A stretch of DNA of 64,000 bases, taken from contig JAYMNP010000001.1 in the NCBI GenBank assembly GCA_036941025.1, positions 2,626,501-2,690,500 of the forward strand, written 5' to 3'. Of the stretch, positions 16,294-26,200 are shown in pieces. This DNA is from Lachnospiraceae bacterium JLR.KK002. GTDB taxonomy: Bacteria; Bacillota; Clostridia; Lachnospirales; Lachnospiraceae. Every line of letters begins with the position of its first letter. The stretch's first letter is position 1. A program made the position numbers and the translations under genes. Below the pieces are notes generated by a model. That model was not told the origin of the DNA. It did no database searches and saw only the letters and a list, made by a program, of their open reading frames with translations.

Positions 16294-18951
16294 TTAATTT
16301 TTTCCAGTCATCTGGTTCAGTCGTTCCTCTACCTGGGTCATCATCTGTTCATATTTTGCAAGTTTCTCTTTTTCTTCCTGTACTTTTGCTTCCGGAGCCT
16401 TACTCAGGAATTTCTCATTGGAAAGCATTCCTCTGGAACGGGAAAGTTCTTTGGTCAGACGCTCTTTTTCTTTCTGAAGGCGCTCTTTTTCTTTTTCAAA
16501 ATCCACCAGTTCTTCCAGCGGCAGATATACCACTGCTCCGGGAATTACCACGGATACGGCATCTTCTCCGATTCCTGCTCTGTCATTCTGTACATGTATT
16601 TCGCTGGCTCCTGCCAGAAGGATGCAGGCCCCTTTCATGGTCCGGAAGGTATTCTGCAGCGTTTCATCTTCGGTTACAATGTAGACATTTACTTTTTTAC
16701 CGGGTTTTACGTCCATATCCGTTCTGATATTGCGGATTCCCTTTACCAGATCTTTCACATGCTCCACAGCTTCTTCTATTTCGGGGAAGTGCCATTCTTC
16801 CCGGTATTCCGGCCATCGGGACAGCATAATGGTGTCTTCTTCTTCCTGCAGCGTGCAGAAAATTTCTTCTGTAATAAAAGGCATGTAGGGATGGAGTAAT
16901 TTTAACGCCTGAATCAGCACCGTCTTAAGGGTCCAAATTGCCACTTTTGCAGATTCCGGGTTTTCGTCCTTTTTAAAGGTTCTTGCCTTGGCAATCTCAA
17001 TATACCAGTCGCAGAATTCATCCCATATGAAATCATACACTTTCTGCACTGCAATTCCAAGCTCAAATTTATCCATATTTTCCGTCACATCTGCTGCCAG
17101 AGTATTCACTTTTGACAAAATCCATCGGTCTCCCAGCGCCAGTTCTGACAGGGAGGGATCTTCCATTTTCCCTTCCGCAAGATTCATCATGATAAATCTT
17201 GACGCATTCCATATTTTATTTGCAAAGTTCCTGGAAGATTCCACTCTTTCCCAATAAAAGCGCATATCATTGCCCGGAGCATTTCCGGTTACCAGCGTCA
17301 GGCGCAGAGCGTCAGCTCCGTATTTGTCAATTACTTCCAGGGGATCAATGCCGTTTCCAAGGGATTTGCTCATTTTCCTTCCCTGAGAATCACGAATCAG
17401 TCCGTGGAACAGAACCGTATGGAAAGGTTTCTCTCCCATCTGCTCATAACCGGAGAAAATCATGCGGATAACCCAGAAGAAAATAATATCGTACCCCGTT
17501 ACCAGCACGTCGTTGGGATAAAAATAATCCAGTTCTTCTGTTTTTTCCGGCCAGCCCAGTGTGGAAAAGGGCCACAGGGCAGAGGAAAACCAGGTGTCCA
17601 GAGTGTCTTCGTCCTGGGTCATATGGGCGCAGCCGCATTTGGGGCATTTACCAGGGTTTTCTCTGGCAACCACAAGTTCTCCGCAGTCCGCACAGTAGTA
17701 GGCGGGAATCCGGTGCCCCCACCAGAGCTGTCTGGAAATACACCAGTCCCGGATATTGTCTGTCCAGTTAAAATATATTTTATCCATGCGTTCCGGCAGG
17801 AGGGTAATCTCTCCTTTTCGTACTGCCTCTGCCGCCGGCCGAATCAGCTCATCCATTTTCACAAACCACTGCTGCTTTACCATGGGTTCTACGGTGGTAT
17901 TACAGCGGTCATGGGTTCCCACATTGTGGGAATGGGGCACTACCTTTACCAGAAGCCCCTGTTCCTCCAGCTCCTGTACCATCAGTTTCCGGGCTTCGTA
18001 ACGGTCCATGCCCTGGTATTTCCCGCCATTTCCGTTAATGGTGGCGTCGTCGTTCAGCACATTGATTTCCGGCAGGTTATGGCGTTTACCCACCTCAAAG
18101 TCATTGGGGTCATGGGCAGGTGTGATTTTCACACATCCTGTTCCGAATTCTTTGTCCACATAATGGTCTGCCACAACGGGAATTTCCCGGCCCACCAGGG
18201 GCAGAATCAGTGTCTTGCCGATAATATCCTGATAACGCTCATCCTCCGGATTTACCGCCACTGCAGTATCTCCCAGCAGTGTTTCCGGTCTGGTGGTGGC
18301 AATTTCCACAAATCTTCCTTCTTCTCCTTTTACCGGATAATTAATATGCCAGAAGAACCCGTCCTGTTCCTGGTGCTCCACTTCCGCGTCAGAAATGGAA
18401 GTCTTACATACGGGACACCAGTTTACTATCCGGGAACCCTTGTAAATCAGGCCTTTTTCATATAATTTGATAAATACTTCCTGTACCGCCTGGGAGCAGC
18501 CTTCGTCCATGGTAAAACGTTCTCTGTCCCAGTCTGCGGAGGAACCCATTTTCTTAAGCTGCTTTACAATTCTCCCGCCGTATTCTTCTTTCCATTCCCA
18601 TACTTTTTCCAGAAATCCTTCCCGGCCCAGATCCTTTTTGTCAATTCCCTGTGCCTTCAGAGATTCGATGACCTTTACTTCCGTGGAAATGGATGCATGG
18701 TCCGTACCCGGCTGCCACAGGGCATTGTACCCCTGCATACGCTTATAACGGATTAAAATATCCTGCATGGTGTTGTCCAGAGCATGGCCCATATGAAGCT
18801 GCCCGGTGATATTGGGCGGAGGCATCACAATAGTAAAGGGTTTTTTGCTTCTGTCCACTTCTGCGTGGAAATATTTATTTTCTTCCCATTTCTGATAGAG
18901 ACGGTCTTCAATGGATTTTGGGTCATAGGTTTTGGCTAATTCTTTTTTCAT
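16294..18951 (-). CDS. valS: Valyl-tRNA synthetase
   Basis: 885 residues, the usual length. It attaches valine to tRNA-Val with ATP and edits threonine. The class I signature [16 protein letters not shown] lies near residue 45, a zinc-binding-like [20 protein letters not shown] is in the editing/insert region, and KMSKSLGNG is near residue 530. The anticodon-binding domain (residues about 610-800) and a C-terminal coiled-coil arm ([20 protein letters not shown]) complete it. It is controlled by the T-box leader at 19405-19672, but an unusual 450-nt stretch separates the T-box terminator from its start. Confidence 0.97.
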   Translation of the reverse strand: MKKELAKTYDPKSIEDRLYQKWEENKYFHAEVDRSKKPFTIVMPPPNITGQLHMGHALDNTMQDILIRYKRMQGYNALWQPGTDHASISTEVKVIESLKAQGIDKKDLGREGFLEKVWEWKEEYGGRIVKQLKKMGSSADWDRERFTMDEGCSQAVQEVFIKLYEKGLIYKGSRIVNWCPVCKTSISDAEVEHQEQDGFFWHINYPVKGEEGRFVEIATTRPETLLGDTAVAVNPEDERYQDIIGKTLILPLVGREIPVVADHYVDKEFGTGCVKITPAHDPNDFEVGKRHNLPEINVLNDDATINGNGGKYQGMDRYEARKLMVQELEEQGLLVKVVPHSHNVGTHDRCNTTVEPMVKQQWFVKMDELIRPAAEAVRKGEITLLPERMDKIYFNWTDNIRDWCISRQLWWGHRIPAYYCADCGELVVARENPGKCPKCGCAHMTQDEDTLDTWFSSALWPFSTLGWPEKTEELDYFYPNDVLVTGYDIIFFWVIRMIFSGYEQMGEKPFHTVLFHGLIRDSQGRKMSKSLGNGIDPLEVIDKYGADALRLTLVTGNAPGNDMRFYWERVESSRNFANKIWNASRFIMMNLAEGKMEDPSLSELALGDRWILSKVNTLAADVTENMDKFELGIAVQKVYDFIWDEFCDWYIEIAKARTFKKDENPESAKVAIWTLKTVLIQALKLLHPYMPFITEEIFCTLQEEEDTIMLSRWPEYREEWHFPEIEEAVEHVKDLVKGIRNIRTDMDVKPGKKVNVYIVTEDETLQNTFRTMKGACILLAGASEIHVQNDRAGIGEDAVSVVIPGAVVYLPLEELVDFEKEKERLQKEKERLTKELSRSRGMLSNEKFLSKAPEAKVQEEKEKLAKYEQMMTQVEERLNQMTGKN

Positions 18952-19067
18952 GTCTGTTCTCCTTATGGTTTATTTCATAAAAATCTGCCTTGCCGCGCGC
19001 GAGCGGATTGCGCTGCAATAAACTTCCTCTCCGCGAGCTGCGCATCCCACCCGTAGGGCTTTATCTT

Positions 19068-19404
19068 ATAGAAAATCAATATCCTTTAGCACTTCACAGT
19101 GACACAGTATTTCCTGTAAGAGAACAAAGTGGGCAAACCCGCTTCAACTCCCCTGCCCCTCAATCCTGAGGGGCGCTGGACATCCTGTGGATGTCCGTTT
19201 AGCGCGGACCGAAGCGGCGCGTAGTCTTGCACACTTTGTCGCGCCATTTGCGGTGCGTCAGAGCATACGCAGTATGCTGAACGTATCGCGTTTAAGCACA
19301 ATTGCGAAGCAATATATACCTCTTGTGCGAGTGCACATCCTATTTTTGTCTTATAGGAAAGACACTTTCATGCTTTAGCGTGACAAGGTCTTTCCTATTA
19401 AGAT
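19068..19404 (-). repeat. Hairpin-rich element between T-box terminator and valS
   Basis: Two related segments of about 60 nt (19068-19130 and 19348-19406) both start TCTTATAG, contain CTTTAGC and GTGACA, and end near TTTCCTRTAAGA. They flank about 215 nt rich in short perfect hairpins (CCCCTCAATCCTGAGGGG; GGACATCCTGTGGATGTCC; GCATACGCAGTATGC; ATTGCGAAGCAAT). A 71-codon open frame inside has no start signal and is not called. The stretch 18952-19067 holds nothing else that is recognised. The whole would be transcribed as part of the valS leader. Confidence 0.6.
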
Positions 19405-19672
19405 AAAAAACGCCCTTTACCACACCGGTAAAGGGCGACTTATCGCGGTACCACCTTTATTTATGCTCTGCACAAAGCACATCTTTATATCCTGTAACGG
19501 GGATGGGCCGGGAAAGCCTAATAAGACAGATTCTTCCGTTCAGTTCTCCGGTTCAAAAGCTACCTTCCGCAATTCTTTCCTGAGACAGCCTTCCAGCCTG
19601 TGGGCCATCCTCTCTGACAGGGGTGTCCTGCGTACTCCTCTTTCTCATAACCTCTGCATTCATATGATGTTC
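19405..19672 (-). promoter_or_regulatory. T-box riboswitch of valS
   Basis: On the minus strand the T-box sequence AAAGGTGGTACCGCG (19444-19458) is followed by a terminator, CGCCCTTTACC paired across ACACC with its complement (19411-19437), and a T run. Upstream lie a stem I region with AGAGAGGATGG- and GGAAGG-type elements. A likely specifier is GTA (valine) at 19561-19563 within GAAGGTAGC. Uncharged tRNA-Val would stabilise the antiterminator and let valS be read. The specifier assignment is a reading by eye. Confidence 0.93.
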
Positions 19673-19677
19673 TGTCC

Positions 19678-19706
19678 ATTGTAAAAGCTGGCGTCCAAAA
19701 TGTCAA
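19678..19706 (-). promoter_or_regulatory. Sigma-A promoter of the T-box/valS transcript
   Basis: TTGACA (19701-19706), exactly 17 bases, then TACAAT (19678-19683), just upstream of the T-box leader: a near-consensus promoter. Confidence 0.88.
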
Positions 19707-19737
19707 GAGCTGCGCCGAATTTTTTTTACAAACTGTA

Positions 19738-19808
19738 TAACAGTTCAGCCATAGCCTGTGCTCTGTGTGAATCATGCTTGCATGTATGAACACAGAACAC
19801 GGGCTATG
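19738..19808 (-). repeat. 13-nt tag with long hairpin after the DMT gene
   Basis: TAACAGTTCAGCC is followed by an imperfect 19-bp stem (CATAGCC...GTGT with ACACAG...GGCTATG, arms about 19750-19769 and 19790-19808). The stem overlaps the stop of the DMT transporter and could end its transcript. The tag is identical to the one at 13678-13690. Confidence 0.6.
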
Positions 19809-20859
19809 AGCGGAGCGCACCATGGGTATGTTCATGTCCGTCCAGACGGTCATGGGTATGTTCATGCAGTCCGGGACCGCCGGTGTGAATATGTGTATGA
19901 GTATGCCGGTGGGTATGCTCATGGATGTGAGCTAATGTTCCGTGCAGATGTTCGTGAGTATGAGTATGTTCGTGCTCATGGGTATGCTGCAGCGCAACCG
20001 TATCCTTTATTATCACAACCGTACTGGCAATCATAAGGGCCATTGCTCCGTAAAAACGTATCCCTGGTTTATCTCCCAGGAATATCATGCTGAAAGCCAC
20101 GCCCAGAAAGGGCGCTATGGAATAATACGCGCTGGTTTTTGCAGCACCCAGATTTTTCTGAGCCATAATGTACAGTTTAATGCTCAGCCCATAAGATACG
20201 AATCCCAACAGCAGTATAGCGCAAATCCAGGGCGGCCTCGGTATATCTTCTCCCAGCAGCAGTGCCAGGAGAAAACTGCCCAGTCCGGAACAGCAACCTT
20301 TGATCACCACAATTTCCGTAGAACTTTTGTTACTTATCATTCTGGTGCAGTTATTTTCAAATCCCCAGCAGACACAGGCGCCCAGTACCAGCAGGGAACC
20401 TGTATTCCAGGTAAATGCTCCATCTCCTTCAAAAGTAAGCATCATGCTGGCTGCTGTCACCATAAGAATGGCCAGCCACAGTCTTTTTGATATGATTTCC
20501 CGGAAAATAATCAGGGCAATCAAAGAAGTCGTTACAATTTCAAAATTATTCAGCAGCGAAACATTGGCAGGACTGGTTCTGGCAATACCGGACATCAGCA
20601 ATATGGGCGCGGCTATATCCAGCAGCACCATGGCAATGGTCCAGGGCAGTTCTTTTCCGGTGAGTCGTTCCTGGCTGTCTGCCTTCCCGCGAAGCTGTTC
20701 CGCCTGTCCCCAGACAGCCAGTCCCATACCCGCTCCAAAATACAGAAAAGCTGCCATCATAATTTCTCCTGCATGGTTTAACAGCAGTCTGGAAAGGGGA
20801 ATATTTACGGCATACAGAGCGGCTGCCGCCAGGGCACAGAGCGTTGCTGTTTTTTTCAC
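19804..20859 (-). CDS. EamA/DMT family transporter with histidine-rich tail
   Basis: 351 residues. Ten predicted membrane helices in two EamA-type halves (ALYAVNIPLSRLLLNHAGEI; LGAAKTSAYYSIAPFLGVAF) identify a drug/metabolite-superfamily carrier. After the last helix the final 60 or so residues are almost all His-Thr-Glu-Gly (HTHEHEHTHTHEHLHG; HTHRHTHTHIHTGG), with over twenty histidines, a likely binding site for Zn, Ni or Co. This suggests a metal-linked carrier or a metal sensor for the pump; the substrate is unknown. The start is GTG at 20857-20859 with GAGGTGACAAC before it, overlapping the end of the methylase remnant. Confidence 0.85.
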   Translation of the reverse strand: MKKTATLCALAAAALYAVNIPLSRLLLNHAGEIMMAAFLYFGAGMGLAVWGQAEQLRGKADSQERLTGKELPWTIAMVLLDIAAPILLMSGIARTSPANVSLLNNFEIVTTSLIALIIFREIISKRLWLAILMVTAASMMLTFEGDGAFTWNTGSLLVLGACVCWGFENNCTRMISNKSSTEIVVIKGCCSGLGSFLLALLLGEDIPRPPWICAILLLGFVSYGLSIKLYIMAQKNLGAAKTSAYYSIAPFLGVAFSMIFLGDKPGIRFYGAMALMIASTVVIIKDTVALQHTHEHEHTHTHEHLHGTLAHIHEHTHRHTHTHIHTGGPGLHEHTHDRLDGHEHTHGALRS

Positions 20860-22137
20860 GTTGTCACCTCTTTTCCATATTCTGTATACCAGAAGGTTTT
20901 GAAAGAACCATTTTCTTTCATTCTGATTTTTAATTTTCTTTTATCCATATCGTAATACTTTTTCGAAGCGCTACACGCCCGAATTTTGCCATTTGCTGAC
21001 TGCTGTTTCCCTTCTTCTGTCTGATTGTATAATTTTTTTACTTTAAAGCCAAATTGCTCTGCAAAAGAAGAACTCAGAAAATCCACAGGAATAACTTCTC
21101 CTCCATATCTGACATTATCATTTACAAAAGCCACCATTGCTCCCGGCTTACATATCCTGTAAAGTTCAGCATATACAAATGCCAGTTCTGTAAAATATCC
21201 TTCAACCATACGGATAACACCATTATTGTTAAGGTCTCCATTTTCTTTTCGTTTTTTCAAAGCATATAGTATCTCCCTGAACACTGCATTCTCTTTTATC
21301 ACACTATATATAATCAAAACGATCTTTCAGACCCAAACCAATATAAAAGTTAGCTTTCACATTCTGAGAATCCTTTTCGTTCCTTTGAATTACTTCGATA
21401 TCATTTACAACGTGATTCATTTCCTCAAGTATTACTTCTTTAGAAGAACGAATAACATTTCTTACATATTTTTTTGATAATTGCCTGCGATTATTTGTAT
21501 CGTTATGTCTGTTTGCTTTCATTACTTTTGGAGATCTGCAGTCCCATCTAAGATACTGTCCCATTTTTGCTGTATAACTACAGCGTTCCAGAGAATTTAT
21601 AATGCAAAGTGTAAGAAGATTCCTGGCTTTTTCAGATTTTCAGAATATCCTGACACATCTCTCCATTCTGCTATATATTGGAGAAATATTTCATTTTCTT
21701 CGGGATATGCATCGCGGGTAATCATAATATGCGGTATTCGTTTGTTATAGCCATCTGGAATCTTTAAATCCTCAATATCTTTTACAAGAGTCCTGATTTC
21801 CTCCAGATCATAAAAAAATACATCTTTTTTTGCCTTCAGACAAATCTCAGAAATTGGCATAACGTCATAACCAATACTGTTAATATTTCTCATCTGACAT
21901 ACCAGTGCTGTTGTTCCGGACCCCATAAAGGGATCTAAGACCCAGTCTCCTGGTTTTATGTTCATTTCGTCAAGGAGTATATTTACAAGACTGGCCGAAA
22001 TCCCTCTTTGTATTTCAGCCAGCTATGCAATATATTTTTTGCTCATCTGATAGCTGACACTCTGCCGGTTAAACTTATCTGTTACCTCAAGAACCTCTGG
22101 ATATTTTCTTTCTATTGCCTTTCTCTCCTTTGATAAT
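20856..22137 (-). pseudogene. DNA methyltransferase remnant of an AvaI/BsoBI-type system
   Basis: Homology to a site-specific DNA methyltransferase is spread over several frames. In order: KYPEVLEVTDKFNRQSVSYQ, then HSWLKYKEGF in another frame, then LVNILLDEMNIKPGDWVLD with the AdoMet motif DPFMGSGTTALVCQ, a middle piece at 21304-21564, and a C-terminal piece (GYFTELAFVYAELYRICKPG). At least three frame changes and one in-frame stop separate them. The catalytic (S/D)PPY motif was not found, so part is deleted. The gene follows its restriction partner. It has clearly lower GC than its neighbours, consistent with transfer and later decay. Confidence 0.8.
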
Positions 22138-22588
22138 CTATTCCCTGAACATTCATGCAGGAAAGAATCGTGCGAAGAAATTTTTCCTGTCCTAATGCTC
22201 CAATCCGATTTCTCATGGCTCCACCTGCCGCGTCGCCTCTGATAAGCAGATACCTGTATATCGTTTCATCAATATAGTTATCTCCGGCAGGTTTAAGAAA
22301 TTTTTCTATCAGTTCTTCCATAGCTGCAGTCTTATCATCTTCACTCAGATATTGCAGCGATTTATCAGATAATCCGGATGCTGTAATGATAAAAGGACGC
22401 ACAGAAGGCATGGTAAGAAAATCTTCAGGACCGGATGTATGGGCTACCATTGTCTTAAATGCAAGGGCATTTTTAACATATGGCTCTCCAATCCTGTTCT
22501 TTTCTAATGCAATACTAAAAAAACCGGCACGTATTTGCTCATGCGTTGTAACCAAATCCTCCGGTTTTGTAATAAACCGATTTAACAT
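22112..22588 (-). pseudogene. AvaI/BsoBI-type restriction endonuclease, N-terminal half
   Basis: 158 residues. EDLVTTHEQIRAGFFSIALE, then TASGLSDKSLQYLSEDDK and IRGDAAGGAMRNRIGALGQE closely follow the N-terminal half of the AvaI/BsoBI family (enzymes that cut CYCGRG). Full enzymes have about 315-320 residues; here the frame ends (DYQRRERQ) where the methylase sequence begins, so the half with the catalytic Asp/Glu/Lys is gone. The product cannot be an active nuclease. The recognition sequence is only an inference from the family. A ribosome site is not strong. Confidence 0.75.
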
Positions 22589-22634
22589 TCGTATACTCCT
22601 TTACGAAACCTGCATATCTCAATATCTTCATTAT

Positions 22635-23243
22635 TCAGTTCAATATTTTTATAATACTCTCATACACAAAGTTCCTGGCCTCCTCACGGTTCACATCCGG
22701 AAACAGTTCTCCATGGGTCAGATAAAAAGCATAGGACACAAACTGGGAAAGAACAGCGCTCCACACCCGGAAAGCATCCCGGTCTTTCACCAGTCCTTTG
22801 TCTGCGGCCAGCTCCAGCATTTTCCCGGTCATGTCCATGGCTGCGCCGCAGTCCTCTTTCCGTCTTACCAGTTCTTTCAGAATACCGCTGCCGCTTATGG
22901 TCTTATCGCTCAAAATCCGCTCCAGCAGGGCAAAGCCCCCATATTTCCTGTGAGTGGCTTCCAGCATATCCATACCACGGAAAATAATTTCCTGAAAACT
23001 CTGGCCATTCTCGATTAATTCCATGATAATGGCAACATGTTTGGCCGCTTCGTATTGAATAGCACCCACAATCATTTCCTCTTTTGTGGCAAAGTACTCG
23101 TAAGCGGTGCCTTTTCCGATTCCGGCCTTCGCTGTGATTTCCGATACCTTCAAGGTACTCAGTTCCCGTCCGGAAGCAAACAGCTCCAGCACCGCCTCGT
23201 ACATTGCCTTTACTTTCGGCGGATACAGTTTTTCTTCTTCCAT
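22635..23243 (-). CDS. TetR family repressor
   Basis: 202 residues. The N-terminal helix-turn-helix (LKVSEITAKAGIGKGTAYEYFATKE region, residues 25-55) is typical TetR; the C-terminal ligand domain is all-helical (AIQYEAAKHVAIIMELIENG). It lies 13 bases after the RND exporter gene, so exporter and repressor are co-transcribed. A palindrome just downstream of the exporter promoter (27320-27333) is the likely operator, giving autoregulated, ligand-induced expression. The inducer is unknown. The start has GGGAAGAG upstream. Confidence 0.9.
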   Translation of the reverse strand: MEEEKLYPPKVKAMYEAVLELFASGRELSTLKVSEITAKAGIGKGTAYEYFATKEEMIVGAIQYEAAKHVAIIMELIENGQSFQEIIFRGMDMLEATHRKYGGFALLERILSDKTISGSGILKELVRRKEDCGAAMDMTGKMLELAADKGLVKDRDAFRVWSAVLSQFVSYAFYLTHGELFPDVNREEARNFVYESIIKILN

Positions 23244-23256
23244 GATACTCTTCCCT

Positions 23257-26200
23257 CTATATTTCTTCCTCTACCATACTTTTTTTACTGTAGAACAAAT
23301 CGTAGATACAGGGCACCACCACCAGAGTCATTACCGTTCCGTAAATCATACCTCCGATGGTTACCACTGCCATGGGCCTTGACATATCGGAACCCATATC
23401 ATTTCCAAACGCAGTGGTGGACATGGCCAGTATAGTGGTCATAGCTGTCATCAGAATGGGCCGCAGACGGGTTTTTCCGGCGGTCACAATGGCCTCCCTT
23501 TTCTCCACGCCCTCTTTCCGAAGCTGATTGATATATTCTACCATAACAATACCGTTATTTACAATAATCCCCACCAGCATGATAAATCCAATCATGGCAA
23601 TAATACTGATTTCATTGCCGGTGAAGAACAGAGCCAGAAATCCGCCGGTCAGAGCAAGAGGTATGGTAAACAGAATGATAAACGGTGCTTTCAGGGACTG
23701 GAACTGAGCTACCATAATCAGATAAATAAACGCAATTGCCAGTACCAGCATAAGCATAAGCTGTTCCATAGCCTCGTTGATGGTCTCATCCTCTCCGGTC
23801 ATTTTCATGGAATAACCCTCCGGCAGCTCATAATCCGCAATGGCTTTGTTCACTTCTTCGCCCACAAGCCCCACGTTGTAGCCTTCAGCAATTCCGGCGT
23901 TTACCGTTACATACCGCTCCTGTCCGTCTCTGCTGATAGAAACCATACTTTCCACTTCTTCAAATTCTGCCACCTCAGAAATGGAAATCTCAGATTCTTC
24001 TCCATCTTCTTTGTCAGTATAAGTAAAGGTAATCTGTTTCAGTGCTTCTCTGGAAACCTCGCTCTGCTCCACACTCTTCAAAAATACATCGTAATCTTTA
24101 ATGTCTGTGGAAATGGTGGCGTCTGAAGTCTCCGTTTCCATCCGTTCCTGAATTAGCTGGTAAACCTGAGCCACCGTCAGGCCGTATTTCGCAGCTTTTT
24201 CTTTGTTCACGGTAATCCGAAGTTCTTTTTCAGTTTCTTCCATACCGTCGGACACATCCACCGTTCCCTCTACCTTTGATACAATTTCAGATACGTCTTT
24301 TGCTATTTCCTGCAGCTTATCCAGATCCCGGCCCTTAATCTGCAGGGAAAGTCCGGTTCCGGCCAGCGCCCCCATATCCATATTGGAGCTGCTGACACTG
24401 ATTTCCCCCTCCAGATCCTGGGTCAGCTTCGTAATCTGCGCCGCAATTTCATCATTGGTTAATTTTTTGTCCTCTTTTAAAATAATATAAAGAGTTACAT
24501 TATTACTGCTTCCGCTGCCTCCCATCATACTGGCTGCAATCCCGCTGCCGCCGGCCATGGCCCCTGTGGATTCCACATCTTCAATGGTCTGAATCTGTTC
24601 TGTCACTTCATCGGCAAGTTTACATGCGCCTTCAAAGTCCGCCCCTTCCGGCGGCGTAACTGACACAGACATCTGGGTGCTTTCCATATCCGGCATAAAG
24701 GCCGTTCCTCTGGAGGCGGCCGCTTTGGCGCTGACCACCAGCAAAACCACCATCACCAGCAGAACCAGCGGTTTCAGGCGGAGCATTTTTTCCAGTACAG
24801 TCCCATATACTTCCTGAAATCTGTCAAACCAGGGATGTTTTGTTTCTTTTGTCTTCTTCAGCATCTTCGCCCCCATCATGGGTACAAAGGTAAGAGAGAT
24901 AATCAGGCTGGCCAGCAGGGAATAGGCAATGGTAAGACCCATATCCACAAAGAGCTGCCTTGTGATACCTTCGGTAAACACAATAGGTGCAAATACGCAC
25001 ACGGTAGTCAGGGTGGAAGCGGTAATAGCTCCGCTCACCTGTTTTGCCCCTTCCACCGCTGCCTTTCGGGCAGAAAGCCCTTCATTTCTCATACGGTAAA
25101 TATTCTCAATAACCACAATGGAATTGTCCACCAGCATACCAATGCCCAGCGCCAGACCCGACAGGGAAATCAGGTTCAGGGTAACGCCGCTGAAATACAT
25201 GAGCACCACTGCAAACACCACGGAAATCGGTATGGATACGGCAATGACCAGCGTGGGCCTGATATCTTTCAAAAACAGCAGCAGAATCAGAATGGCAAGC
25301 CCCGCACCGAAAATCATATTGTTCATCACAGAATCCACAATCATATCAATGTAAATTCCCTGGTCCATCAGCACAGACACTTCCAGATTTCCGTTATTCT
25401 TCTTCATGCTTTCAAATTTATCATAAATGCGCTTTGTCACATCTCCGGTGGAATATCCGGTCTGCTTCTCTATGGAAAGCATAACGCCGGGCCTTCCGTT
25501 TAATCTGGCATAGGAATCTGCCGAATTATCCACCACTGCAATATCAGCCACATCCGACATATGGATGACGTCCACACCATCCATGCCCAAATCCATTAAC
25601 ACCATATCTTTCAGAGCGTCCATACTGTCCACCGCATCTCCCACACGCACCATGTACCGTTCTCCCTCATCGGTAATATAACCGGCAGGCATGGAAAAGT
25701 TCTGGGCGGTCAGAATGCCTGTTAAGGTTTCCATAGTCAGAATATTGTTCAGATTTGCAGAATCGTAGGCTTCTTTTTTCGTCTCTTCAAAGGTCTCTTT
25801 GGATTCTTTCAGTTTTTCCTCGCCGCTGGCAAGCTGGGCGGAAGCGCTTCCCATTTCCACAGAACCGGTAATCTGGCTCTGATTCAATGTGGCCAGGGTG
25901 TCGTTAATGGTTGTTTTTCCCTCGGCCACGCTCTGGAGCCCCGTCTCAATGGCGGCGATTCCGCCGTTAATCTGAATCAGCCCCTGCTCTGCCTGCGTGA
26001 TGGTCTCAGATATATAAGATACCAGTTGTTTGTCAGTGGCATTTTCCTTTAAGGTACTGCCTTCCTGGGAAGCCAGCTCTGATTTAATGGCAGCCAGACC
26101 GCTTTCCACCTGGGCAAGCTGCTCCTGAAGCTGTCTCAGCTGAGCCTCCATCTGGCCAAGGCCCGCCTGTAACTGCTCCTGCTGGCCTTCAAGCTGTGCA

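Noticed and set aside
17404..18465. 353-codon plus-strand frame opposite valS
   Set aside because: Antisense to a certain valS gene and without any recognisable motif or ribosome site.
19086..19301. 71-codon open frame within the valS leader
   Set aside because: No ribosome site, made of hairpin-rich repeated DNA, and protein sequence of low quality; treated as part of a repeat element.
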